Source: Bacillota bacterium (GTDB lineage Bacteria > Bacillota > Bacilli > Alicyclobacillales > SLC66). Taken from it: a stretch of DNA of 6,399 bases. The notes under the pieces were generated by a model. That model made no database searches, was not told the origin of the DNA, and was given only the letters and a program-made list of their open reading frames with translations. Within the stretch, counting starts at the first letter, position 1. Every line of letters starts with the position of its first letter. The stretch spans positions 1 through 6,399 of the forward strand of contig JAJZCJ010000189.1 of NCBI GenBank assembly GCA_021846145.1. The letters run 5' to 3'. The translations under genes and the position numbers were made by a program. Of the stretch, positions 1 through 6,040 are shown piece by piece.

Positions 1-250
1 CGGGCGCTCCCTTCACCTTGATAAATTGGTATCCTGAGGATGTTTTCATCACTTTGATAACACCTCTACCCTGATATCCATAATCCGGTTTGATATAAAC
101 AGTCTTATATTTCTGAAGGAACGATCTTAGAGTAGATATGGTCAAAATGCTTGTGTCTGGTAAGTACTTCCGAATAAACGCGTTCGATGAGAAAAATCTC
201 CAAGATGCAATTTTCCCCATTTTACCTTGTATCGTTTTTGATTTAGACAC
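1..250 (-). CDS. YheC/YheD-like ATP-grasp protein, N-terminal part (runs off the left edge)
   Basis: The first 83 codons of a minus-strand gene are present. I chose the GTG at 250-248 as start because AGAGGGGGG lies 6 nt upstream (265-257); an ATG 10 codons later (220-218) is a weaker alternative. Residues 29-33 read YLPDT, matching the 'lPeT' motif at the start of the YheC/YheD ATP-grasp module. The ATP-binding strand IKPDYGYQGRGVIKV (residues 53-67) follows, with Lys54 as likely ATP-binding lysine and a glycine loop at 58-63. YheC and YheD are endospore coat-associated proteins in Bacillus; the fold usually makes an acyl-phosphate and couples it to an amine. This copy lacks the extra N-terminal region of full-length YheC/YheD and begins directly at the ATP-grasp module. 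It aligns along its visible length with the ATP-grasp protein at 3625-4374, so the two are probably paralogues. It is divergent from the phosphonate operon. Substrate unknown. Confidence 0.8.
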   Translation of the reverse strand, partial: MSKSKTIQGKMGKIASWRFFSSNAFIRKYLPDTSILTISTLRSFLQKYKTVYIKPDYGYQGRGVIKVMKTSSGYQFIKVKGAP

Positions 251-420
251 GTTAGACCCCCCTCTGAATTTTTTTCCTGATTCAAAAATTTATGATGTTT
301 GTTGTATGAATGCTCATCACGATTTGACCCTCCATTTGCCTAGTTACTCATACCCTCTACAAACACCTACACGTAATGTGTTCGCGTCACATTTACTACA
401 TCGCAAAGGAGGTATTGGCG
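251..420. promoter_or_regulatory. Divergent intergenic region between the ATP-grasp gene and the phosphonate operon
   Basis: This 170-bp gap must hold the start signals for both the leftward ATP-grasp gene and the rightward operon. I see no good sigma-A promoter in either direction. TTGACC at 324-329 is a fair -35, but nothing like TATAAT lies 16-18 nt downstream. On the minus strand, CATACAAC (308-301) resembles the -10 element of mother-cell sporulation promoters (sigma-E type, CATACA-T), about 50 nt before the GTG start, but its -35 match is poor. On the plus strand, CATACCCT (349-356) is a similar, weaker element. The operon's ribosome binding site is at 405-412. Sporulation control is only a suggestion. 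Confidence 0.35.
405..412 (+). promoter_or_regulatory. Shine-Dalgarno site of the phosphoenolpyruvate mutase gene
   Basis: AAAGGAGG, a near-perfect complement of the 16S rRNA 3' end, lies 8 nt before the ATG at 421. It decides the start: the longer reading frame opening at 376 would place this site inside the coding sequence and would add 15 residues that precede the conserved family N-terminus. Confidence 0.9.
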
Positions 421-1314
421 ATGAAAAAAACAACTCAACTGAACAGTCTCATTCACGCACAGGATTTACAATTTCTAATGGAGGCTCACAACGGTCTGTC
501 AGCTAAAATTGTCGAAGAAACCGGCTTCAAAGGAATATGGGCAAGTGGACTGTCAATCTCTGCTAGCATGGGCGTCAGAGATAATAATGAGGCGTCTTGG
601 ACGCAGGTTCTTGATGCAGTAGAGTTCATGAGCGATGCCACATCCATACCAATTTTATGGGATGGAGATACCGGGTATGGGAACTTCAATAATGCAAGAC
701 GATTGGTCAAAAAATTAGAACAGCGAAATATTGCAGGTGTTTGTATTGAAGATAAGCTGTTCCCGAAAACCAATTCGTTCGTCGGTAGTGCGCAACCTCT
801 TGCTGATATGGAGGAGTTCTGCGGCAAGATTCGGGCGATGAAAGACACTCAAATGGATAAGGACTTTGTGTTGGTGGCCCGAATTGAAGCATTTATCGCG
901 GGTTACGGATTGCAAGAGACACTACGTCGAGCCGAGGCGTATCGATTAGCGGGTGCAGACGCCGTTCTCGTACATAGTAAGCGAACGGATGACACGGAGA
1001 TTGAATCCTTCATGAAGGAGTGGAATGGAAGGCTGCCGGTGATTATCGTGCCTACCACGTATCACGCCACCCCAACTGAGCGCTTCGTCGATCTTGGGGT
1101 TAACGTTGTCATCTGGGCAAACCACAATTTGAGGGCCATGGTTGAAGCCGTTCAAAAGGTGTCGAGGAATATTTTTGTGGAAAAGAGCCTGGCCAACGTG
1201 GAAGGTACCATTGCGAAGCTTGAAGAAATATTCAGGCTTCAGGGGACGGAAGAACTTCAGGTGGCAGAAAAGAAATACCTCCCGAAGGCGGGAAAGGATG
1301 ACCGTATATGTTGA
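421..1314 (+). CDS. pepM: Phosphoenolpyruvate mutase (phosphoenolpyruvate phosphomutase)
   Basis: This 297-residue enzyme of the isocitrate lyase/PEP mutase superfamily interconverts phosphoenolpyruvate and phosphonopyruvate. It is the C-P bond-forming entry step of almost all known phosphonate biosynthesis. The diagnostic mutase motif [10 protein letters not shown] is intact at residues 110-119, and it separates true mutases from lyases and hydrolases of the superfamily. Other expected residues are Asp54 (GVRD), the metal-binding pair Asp81 and Asp83 in WDGDTGYGN, Lys116, Asn118, Ser119 and Arg154. They match the mussel enzyme numbering with a constant shift of about four. Length is normal. 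The enzyme is cytosolic and Mg-dependent. It is first in a four-gene operon, and its stop overlaps the start of the decarboxylase gene by 7 nt. That overlap makes sense because the equilibrium strongly favours PEP, so the decarboxylase must pull the reaction. No damage is seen. Confidence 0.97.
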   Translation: MKKTTQLNSLIHAQDLQFLMEAHNGLSAKIVEETGFKGIWASGLSISASMGVRDNNEASWTQVLDAVEFMSDATSIPILWDGDTGYGNFNNARRLVKKLEQRNIAGVCIEDKLFPKTNSFVGSAQPLADMEEFCGKIRAMKDTQMDKDFVLVARIEAFIAGYGLQETLRRAEAYRLAGADAVLVHSKRTDDTEIESFMKEWNGRLPVIIVPTTYHATPTERFVDLGVNVVIWANHNLRAMVEAVQKVSRNIFVEKSLANVEGTIAKLEEIFRLQGTEELQVAEKKYLPKAGKDDRIC

Positions 1315-2480
1315 ACACGAAAACATTCGGAAGAGAATTAAGAAAATTAGGATTTGAATTCTATACGGGGGTGCCGTGCTCATTATTGAAGGACTTGATT
1401 AACTATGCGATTAATGAGTGCGACTTTATTGCGGCAACCAACGAAGGAGAGGCGGTCGCCATCGCATCAGGTGCATTCTTAGGTGGGAAAAAGCCCGTTG
1501 TAATAATGCAGAATTCTGGTTTGACGAATGCTGTCTCACCGCTGGTATCGTTCAATTACCCGTTCAAACTGCCAATTCTCGGGTTTGTCAGTCTACGGGG
1601 CGAACCGGGGATCCCTGATGAACCACAGCACGAACTGATGGGACAGATCACGACGCAACTATTGGACCTGATGCAAGTCAAGTGGATGTATTTGTCCGGT
1701 GAGATGGAGGAAGCAAAATGGCAACTGCTGCAAGCAAGGCAAAGCATTGATGGCAATGTACCTTTTTTCTTTGTGGTCAAAAAAGGGACTTTCGGCACAG
1801 AAACACTGGACAATAATCAATACGCTTTGCGACGTAACCAAATTAAAATAGTAAAAAATTCAGTAGACCAGCAGTCTACCCGGTATGAGGCGTTGACTGT
1901 GATCAACCGTTTGAAAGATGCGAACACCGTACAACTTACCACTGCGGGAAAAACGGGACGGGAATTGCACGAAATCGAAGATTCAAGTCAAAACCTCTAC
2001 ATGGTAGGTTCAATGGGCTGTGTGAGTTCTTTCGGTCTTGGTCTGGCTTTGGCAAGAACCGATTTGAATATCGTTGTGATCGACGGAGATGGGGCACTAT
2101 TGATGCGCATGGGAAGTTTAGCCACAAACGGGTACTATCACCCGCCGAACATGCTCCATATTCTTCTGGATAATCATGCTTACGACTCGACCGGAGGTCA
2201 AGATACGGTTTCCCACAATGTAAACTTTGTGGAGATTGCCGCGTCCTGCGGCTATAAGAAATCTATTTACATCCATGATCTTGATGAACTGGAGAGGCAA
2301 GTGAACAAATGGAAGAAGATAAAAGGATTAACCTTTCTCTATATGAACATCAGTAAAGGCTCAAACGCCTTACTCGGTCGTCCAAAAATGAGACCTTATG
2401 AAGTCAAGGAGCGACTGCTGGAATTTTTAAGTGGAAACACTCCCGAAATGAAAGGAGATGCACAAGGATGCAATCCGTAA
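1308..2480 (+). CDS. ppd: Phosphonopyruvate decarboxylase (thiamine diphosphate-dependent)
   Basis: This 390-residue ThDP enzyme converts phosphonopyruvate to phosphonoacetaldehyde and CO2, the irreversible step that drives flux from PEP mutase. The N-terminal pyrimidine-binding domain carries GVPCS (21-25), the [11 protein letters not shown] segment (43-53) with the conserved cofactor-activating glutamate, [13 protein letters not shown] (67-79) and [12 protein letters not shown] (104-115), all typical of the family. The C-terminal diphosphate-binding domain has [10 protein letters not shown] (260-269) followed by LLDN (286-289), the GDG...N metal/ThDP motif, and then DSTGGQ (293-298). The tail [19 protein letters not shown] is also family-like. 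The ATG at 1308 is preceded by AAAGGA (1293-1298) and overlaps the mutase stop; the 3' end overlaps the transaminase gene by 13 nt. One oddity: residue 292 before DSTGGQ is Tyr, where I recall His in many homologues. The sister activity, sulfopyruvate decarboxylase, is unlikely given the neighbours. Confidence 0.95.
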   Translation: MLNTKTFGRELRKLGFEFYTGVPCSLLKDLINYAINECDFIAATNEGEAVAIASGAFLGGKKPVVIMQNSGLTNAVSPLVSFNYPFKLPILGFVSLRGEPGIPDEPQHELMGQITTQLLDLMQVKWMYLSGEMEEAKWQLLQARQSIDGNVPFFFVVKKGTFGTETLDNNQYALRRNQIKIVKNSVDQQSTRYEALTVINRLKDANTVQLTTAGKTGRELHEIEDSSQNLYMVGSMGCVSSFGLGLALARTDLNIVVIDGDGALLMRMGSLATNGYYHPPNMLHILLDNHAYDSTGGQDTVSHNVNFVEIAASCGYKKSIYIHDLDELERQVNKWKKIKGLTFLYMNISKGSNALLGRPKMRPYEVKERLLEFLSGNTPEMKGDAQGCNP

Positions 2481-3628
2481 AGCGGAACATATTGCTTACG
2501 CCTGGTCCTGCCACCACTACGAATGAGGTAAAGCTTGCGCAAGTCGTGTCAGATATTTGCCCCCGTGAATCAGACTTCGCTACTGTGATCGAATATGTAG
2601 CTACGGAACTGACCGACCTGGTGGCTGATCAGACACATTACGCGACCGTTTTATTTGGTGGTTCGGGTACAGCCGCAGTGGAATCCATCCTGAGTTCTGT
2701 TGGAAGTGAACACACTATCCTCATCATCAACAATGGTGCATACGGAAAACGGATGTGCGAGATAGCAGAGGCATACGGATTGCATTTTATGGAATTTAAA
2801 TCCACACCGGAGAACCGTATCAATTTATCCGACTTACAAGCGATAATAAGCAAGTCCCATAACAAAATATCACATCTAGCCGTCGTCCATCACGAGACGA
2901 CAACGGGCCTATTAAATGACATTGCTTCCATCGGGCAACTATGCAGAACTTACGGGATAGACCTGATTGTGGATGCCATCAGTTCATTTGGAGCGATTCC
3001 CATCCAGATGAGCGAAATGAATGTGAGCTACTTAGCGGCAAGCTCCAACAAAAACATTCAAGGAATGCCGGGAATTGCGTTTGTCGTGGCAAACAAACAG
3101 AAATTAGAAAGTCTGCGGCAAAAGAAACCCGCCAATTATTATCTCGACCTATATGCACAATATAGATACCTTGCTGATACGCGGCAAATGCGGTTTACAC
3201 CGCCAGTGCAGACATTCTATGCACTAAAAAAGGCGATTGAAGCGTTAAAGCAAGAGGGTCTCCAGAAGCGCTACGAAAGGTATGTAAAGTCATGGCAAAC
3301 CCTAACGGATGGCATTAGACGGTTAGGTCTGACGCATATCGTGAACGAAGATCATCATGCTAAACTCGTTACTGCCCTCATTGAGCCTGATTGTACCAAA
3401 TACGATTTTCATGCCATGCACGACTTTTTTTATACACGAGGATTCACTATCTATCCAGGCAAACTTGAATCGCTGCATACATTCCGTGTCGCGAATATCG
3501 GAGATATTACTTACAAAGATGTCGAAGCATTTTTAAAGCTACTCGAAGAATATCTCATATTCATTGGATTCAATGTTGATAATGGGATAACGGTTACGAA
3601 AATTGACAGAATGGGTGCTGAACAATGA
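2468..3628 (+). CDS. phnW: 2-aminoethylphosphonate-pyruvate transaminase
   Basis: This 386-residue PLP-dependent class V (fold type I) aminotransferase interconverts phosphonoacetaldehyde plus alanine with 2-aminoethylphosphonate plus pyruvate. Features seen: the opening RNILLTPGPATTT (6-18), GGSGTAAVES (64-73) in the cofactor phosphate-binding region, HHETTTGLLN (141-150), Asp169 in LIVDAISSFG (PLP ring nitrogen), the Schiff-base Lys195 in SSNKNIQGMPG, and Arg340 in TFRVANIGD, the expected carboxylate-binding arginine. Spacing agrees with the Salmonella enzyme (Lys194, Arg340). Start ATG 2468 is preceded by AAAGGAG (2451-2457) and overlaps the decarboxylase gene by 13 nt. Elsewhere this enzyme can serve AEP degradation. 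Here the mutase and decarboxylase in the same operon, and the absence of a phosphonatase in view, argue for synthesis. It lacks the fused cytidylyltransferase domain known from some AEP loci. Confidence 0.95.
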   Translation: MQSVKRNILLTPGPATTTNEVKLAQVVSDICPRESDFATVIEYVATELTDLVADQTHYATVLFGGSGTAAVESILSSVGSEHTILIINNGAYGKRMCEIAEAYGLHFMEFKSTPENRINLSDLQAIISKSHNKISHLAVVHHETTTGLLNDIASIGQLCRTYGIDLIVDAISSFGAIPIQMSEMNVSYLAASSNKNIQGMPGIAFVVANKQKLESLRQKKPANYYLDLYAQYRYLADTRQMRFTPPVQTFYALKKAIEALKQEGLQKRYERYVKSWQTLTDGIRRLGLTHIVNEDHHAKLVTALIEPDCTKYDFHAMHDFFYTRGFTIYPGKLESLHTFRVANIGDITYKDVEAFLKLLEEYLIFIGFNVDNGITVTKIDRMGAEQ

Positions 3629-4374
3629 ATACTCCCTACAAGCGCAGTAAATGGACAAAATACAAAATAATGTGGAGCTTTGATGACCTGAAACAGCACG
3701 TACCGGAAACACACAGGCTAACGAGCAATGACTTTTGGAATATGTTTACAAAATACGGCGATATTATTGTGAAGCCTATCGATAGTAGCCGTGGTGCCGG
3801 GGTGATCCGAATCACTCCGACTAAACAACATGCGTACACCATTCACCTCGAGAACCACACGAAAATCATTAAAGGGAAGGTAGCTGCATACCACTATGTT
3901 CGCATGATTGCAAAATCCAGAAATCAAATCGTCCAGCGGCGGGTCCCTTTAGTGACTGTTAATGGCCATCCTTTTGACATACGGGTTATCGTTCAACGCA
4001 AGAGCCAATTTGTCCCATGGGAAGTTACTGGGAAAGTGACCAAGGTAGCAGGCAAAGGTTATATCGTAACTAACCAAAAGCGGAGTAAAGGGATGGTACT
4101 GCCCGTTGAAACCGCTATCCAAAAATCTTCGCTCAAGGATCACTCCCCAGCCAGTTTATTGTCTGAGATTGATCGAGTGGCTATTTTATCCGCATCTAGA
4201 ATGGGCAGTCTCGAACTATACTCTCGCCAACTTATTTTTGGATTGGATATAGGGTTGGATAAGAACGGTCATGTGTGGATCATTGAAGCGAATCTTAAGC
4301 CAATGTTTTCCCATTTTCATAAATTGAAAGACCAAACGATGTACAATCGAATTTTGAAATATCAACAGGGTTGA
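3625..4374 (+). CDS. Short YheC/YheD-like ATP-grasp protein, candidate AEP-conjugating ligase
   Basis: This 249-residue protein consists almost wholly of the YheC/YheD-type ATP-grasp module. Visible motifs are HVPET (25-29), the ATP-binding strand DIIVKP (46-51) with Lys50, the glycine loop SSRGAGVIRI (54-63), PFDIRVIVQR (116-125), the stretch WEVTGKVTKVAGKGYIVTN (132-150), FGLDIGLDKNG (205-215) and WIIEANLKP (218-226) with Glu221 and Asn223 as likely Mg ligands. All look intact, so activity is plausible. Its ATG overlaps the transaminase stop (ATGA), with no strong ribosome binding site, so translation should be coupled to AEP synthesis. Known for the fold: carboxylate-amine ligation through an acyl-phosphate. 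Inferred: it joins a carboxylate (amino acid, peptide, polyglutamate or coat component) to the amino group of AEP. It lacks the N-terminal region of full-length YheC/YheD. No signal peptide or membrane segment. Substrate assignment is speculative; family assignment is firm. Confidence 0.85.
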   Translation: MNTPYKRSKWTKYKIMWSFDDLKQHVPETHRLTSNDFWNMFTKYGDIIVKPIDSSRGAGVIRITPTKQHAYTIHLENHTKIIKGKVAAYHYVRMIAKSRNQIVQRRVPLVTVNGHPFDIRVIVQRKSQFVPWEVTGKVTKVAGKGYIVTNQKRSKGMVLPVETAIQKSSLKDHSPASLLSEIDRVAILSASRMGSLELYSRQLIFGLDIGLDKNGHVWIIEANLKPMFSHFHKLKDQTMYNRILKYQQG

Positions 4375-4450
4375 AGGGTGTAGATGTTCACGAGACATTG
4401 CCATTGATGACATAATCCATTCATTGCGATTTGATTGTCATCATTGATAT
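4375..4450. other. Convergent gene end with an 8-bp inverted repeat
   Basis: The operon and the hydrolase gene end 46 nt apart. TGATGACA (4405-4412) and TGTCATCA (4436-4443) are exact inverted copies with a 23-nt loop, and the right arm lies within the last codons of the hydrolase. No T-run follows on either strand, so it is not a clear intrinsic terminator, although it could help end transcription in both directions. Confidence 0.3.
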
Positions 4451-5401
4451 AGTGATCAAATCATAAACTCTTTTCAAGTTGGTTTTAAAGTATGTAGTAA
4501 AGTACCAGTCTTGATAAGCTTGTGGTACTAAAATATCATCAATGCTTTTCTTACTTTGAACGGTTTCCGCCACCAATGCCACGATATCGTTTATGTAATT
4601 TTTCACCTCATGAAGTTCTTTCATTGAGCAAACTTCACCATGCCCCGGTACGATAGTTTCTACACCAAGTAGTTCGACTCGCTCCAAAATGTTTAGCCAT
4701 ACCTGGGGATTTGCATACATCATAAAAAGATGATGTTTCGAGAGCACCAGATCCCCCATTACCGCAATTTTTTCTTCAGGCAGGTACACGAATGCATCAC
4801 TTTGCGTGTGACCGCCGCCATACGTGATGAGTTGCACGGTCCGATCACTACCATGAATACTCATCTGTTGATCAAACGTTATCGTGGGTAGTGTATATAC
4901 CAAATTGGGGAGTACTTTCATGTACTCGCGGTCACTGGCATTTTCCCATTGCATTTCCTTTTTTAACTTTTCGTTCGTCTCTTGTTGTATTTTTTCCTCC
5001 AGTTCGTTGATCGCCTGATAAATCGGTTCCGGGTTTGACAACTGCTGGACTAACCTATTTTTTCCGAATGTAGCCATAATTTCACGTGTAGCAGATGTAG
5101 AAATTATTTGCGCACTGGGGGTAAACACTTGATTTCCGCTCGTGTGGTCACTGTGCCAATGCGTGTTGATTACATAGGAAACTGGGTATCCCGTGAGGTA
5201 CATGGCAGCTGCCTGCAAATCCTCTGCAGCCTGTATTGTCGTGAAGGTATCCACCACAAGCGTTACATCACCTAGATCAATGATTGCTGCATTCCCTACC
5301 GAGCCAGTACCAGGTAGTGAGATTGCTGCAAACACACCCTCAGCGACGTGATTCAGCCGAAAATGCTTTGAGCCCGTGAATGTTTCCATTCGATTTTTCA
5401 T
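4421..5401 (-). CDS. Metallo-beta-lactamase-fold hydrolase
   Basis: This 326-residue cytosolic hydrolase has the complete di-metal centre: HWHSDH (81-86, the HxHxDH motif), His198 in GGGHTQSD, Asp217 in MGDLV, and His254 in VPGHGE. The N-terminal part (GNAAIIDLGDVTLVVDTF, 36-53) is the usual first beta-sandwich layer. A charged, probably helical insertion lies at about residues 125-160, between the HxHxDH strand and His198. The C-terminal tail has YQDWYFTTYFKTNLKRVYD, seen in several Bacillus-type members, though I cannot name the subfamily. Substrate unknown: class B beta-lactamase, lactonase, thioesterase and other roles share the fold. There is no N-terminal signal peptide, which argues against a secreted beta-lactamase. 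The ATG at 5401-5399 is supported by AGAGGGGAG (5416-5408) 6 nt upstream. The gene converges on the phosphonate operon with a 46-nt gap and is divergent from a MerR-family remnant, a layout typical of a MerR-controlled gene. Confidence 0.9.
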   Translation of the reverse strand: MKNRMETFTGSKHFRLNHVAEGVFAAISLPGTGSVGNAAIIDLGDVTLVVDTFTTIQAAEDLQAAAMYLTGYPVSYVINTHWHSDHTSGNQVFTPSAQIISTSATREIMATFGKNRLVQQLSNPEPIYQAINELEEKIQQETNEKLKKEMQWENASDREYMKVLPNLVYTLPTITFDQQMSIHGSDRTVQLITYGGGHTQSDAFVYLPEEKIAVMGDLVLSKHHLFMMYANPQVWLNILERVELLGVETIVPGHGEVCSMKELHEVKNYINDIVALVAETVQSKKSIDDILVPQAYQDWYFTTYFKTNLKRVYDLITISMMTIKSQ

Positions 5402-5487
5402 GTGTTACTCCCCTCTCGGCTTTGATCCTCTTTAGCTGAATAAATACTTAGTTTATTAAGAGTAAGTTCCTATCCGTTTTTTTCAAA
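5402..5487. promoter_or_regulatory. Upstream region of the hydrolase gene with a 22-bp dyad
   Basis: This short region separates the leftward hydrolase from the rightward MerR remnant. It holds the hydrolase ribosome binding site (5416-5408) and a dyad ACTTA-N12-TAAGT (5446-5467). MerR-family operators are dyads of about this size, usually lying between -35 and -10 elements 19-20 bp apart. I could not place convincing -35/-10 boxes around this one in either direction, so its role as a former MerR operator is a guess. Confidence 0.25.
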
Positions 5488-5662
5488 TTTGCAACAACAC
5501 GTAGGTACGATTCACGGAACATCTCAATTGGAAAGTTGGCTACACAATATCGATTATCGAGAAGTACATTGCTCTACTATAATTCCATTGGCCTGCTGCA
5601 ACCAACAGATCGATCGAATGCAAATTACCTTAAAGGATATTCAGTCCATGCTTGATCAGCAG
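5452..5662 (+). pseudogene. MerR-family transcriptional regulator remnant (internal deletion plus frameshift)
   Basis: From about 5521 the frame reads ISIGKLATQYRLSRSTLLYY and then NSIGLLQPTDRSNANY up to 5628. This is the classic MerR winged-helix N-terminus (helix-turn-helix, then the YY..IGLL wing). That frame soon ends (TGA at 5653-5655). One base after the last matching codon, a second frame reads LKDIQSMLDQ (5630-5659), the segment that in intact MerR proteins lies some 20-25 residues further on (compare 'gfsLkeIk.ml'). An internal block plus a reading-frame match has therefore been lost. No ATG, GTG or plausible TTG start with a ribosome binding site precedes the domain in its frame, which is open only back to the TAG at 5449-5451. 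The effector domain is absent: the sequence passes into the transporter remnant. It probably once controlled the adjacent efflux gene or the divergent hydrolase. A functional DNA-binding fragment is unlikely. Confidence 0.8.
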
Positions 5663-5678
5663 CTTGATCGGCGCTGCT
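5651..5678. repeat. Short direct and inverted repeats at the MerR/MFS junction
   Basis: CTTGATC occurs twice in direct orientation (5651-5657 and 5663-5669), and AGCAGC (5658-5663) pairs with GCTGCT (5673-5678) across a 9-nt loop. Both sit exactly where regulator-like sequence gives way to transporter-like sequence. Such microhomology and hairpins are typical at slippage or deletion junctions, so they may mark how the intervening DNA was lost. Confidence 0.45.
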
Positions 5679-5936
5679 ATCACTGTGGCGGCCGTATTTT
5701 GGCAATCGCTACTTCATCTATCGATTCCGTCCCATCTGTCAGGCCGAATTTTTAGTCTCACGAGTACACTGGCCGACACATCCCTGCCGGTTTCCATGTT
5801 GTTATTCGGTCTGCTTATGAAATTTGTCCCGCCCCCCACGCTTTTGCTGATCAGTGGCGTTGCATTAGGGCTGTTGGGAATTATTTTTTTGGCAATACCA
5901 CGAAAGAGACGGCTGCGTCTGAAACATAAGTTATAG
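5652..5936 (+). pseudogene. Major facilitator superfamily transporter, C-terminal remnant
   Basis: About 94 codons resemble the C-terminal end of an MFS drug-efflux-type permease. A hydrophobic helix (LIGAAITVAAVFWQSLL) is followed by SIPSHLSGRIFSLTSTL, matching the 'iP..lrGRvfsl' cytoplasmic loop common in this family. Two further hydrophobic segments (about residues 43-60 and 63-83) follow, and then a basic tail RKRRLRLKHK. Intact members have 12 helices and about 400 residues, so at least three quarters is missing. The frame is closed upstream by TAA at 5631-5633, and there is no start signal: the apparent TTG has no ribosome binding site and lies in the MerR remnant. This is a third reading frame relative to the two MerR pieces, so it is not simply a fusion protein. 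The locus looks like a collapsed MerR regulator plus efflux pair. A tiny three-helix product cannot be excluded but is improbable. Confidence 0.75.
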
Positions 5937-6027
5937 TGAATCCCAAAGGACGGAAATAATGAAGACTTAATCGCACATCAGTTAATTTCTGAAAAAGTGC
6001 TACTATTGACAGCGCTCCCATGTCACC
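5937..6027. other. Non-coding stretch after the transporter remnant
   Basis: I see no recognisable gene here. GGACGGAAATAATG (5949-5962) resembles a ribosome binding site and start, but that frame closes after two codons. An open frame through this region (5997-6197) overlaps the membrane-protein gene in another frame and shows no family pattern. An extra TTGACA at 6006-6011 has no matching -10 element. Confidence 0.4.
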
Positions 6028-6040
6028 TTGACATAGCGCT
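6011..6040. promoter_or_regulatory. Inverted repeat overlapping the -35 box (possible operator)
   Basis: ATGTCA-CCT-TGACAT (6020-6034) is a perfect 6-bp-arm dyad, flanked by AGCGCT on both sides (6011-6016 and 6035-6040) with a 3-base asymmetry on the left. The right half contains the -35 hexamer TTGACA, so a bound repressor would block RNA polymerase. The dyad lies upstream of the predicted transcript start, so it is not an RNA leader or terminator. No regulator for it is identifiable in the window. Confidence 0.45.

Noticed and set aside
376..420. Longer N-terminus for the PEP mutase
   Set aside because: The near-perfect Shine-Dalgarno site at 405-412 would lie inside the coding region, and family similarity starts at the ATG at 421.
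138..506. Plus-strand open frame of 122 codons at the left end
   Set aside because: It overlaps the antisense of a clear ATP-grasp gene and then the start of the mutase gene in another frame; its translation has no family pattern and no ribosome binding site.
2468..3628. AEP degradation role for the transaminase
   Set aside because: Degradation loci pair it with phosphonoacetaldehyde hydrolase or dehydrogenase, which are absent; a mutase and decarboxylase in the same operon indicate synthesis.
4405..4443. Rho-independent terminator at the convergent gene end
   Set aside because: The 8-bp arms are AT-rich with a 23-nt loop and no T-run on either strand, so it fails the usual criteria and is listed only as an inverted repeat.
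5489..5755. An 88-codon plus-strand protein
   Set aside because: Only the LKDIQSMLDQ segment is meaningful; the rest is out-of-frame MerR and transporter sequence, so it is part of the pseudogene scar.
5904..5920. Hairpin AGACG-GCTG-CGTCT in the transporter remnant
   Set aside because: It has only 5-bp arms, lies inside former coding sequence and has no following T-run; likely chance.
6006..6011. A second TTGACA as an alternative -35 box
   Set aside because: At 16-18 nt downstream there is no -10-like hexamer; the pair at 6028/6051 is far better.
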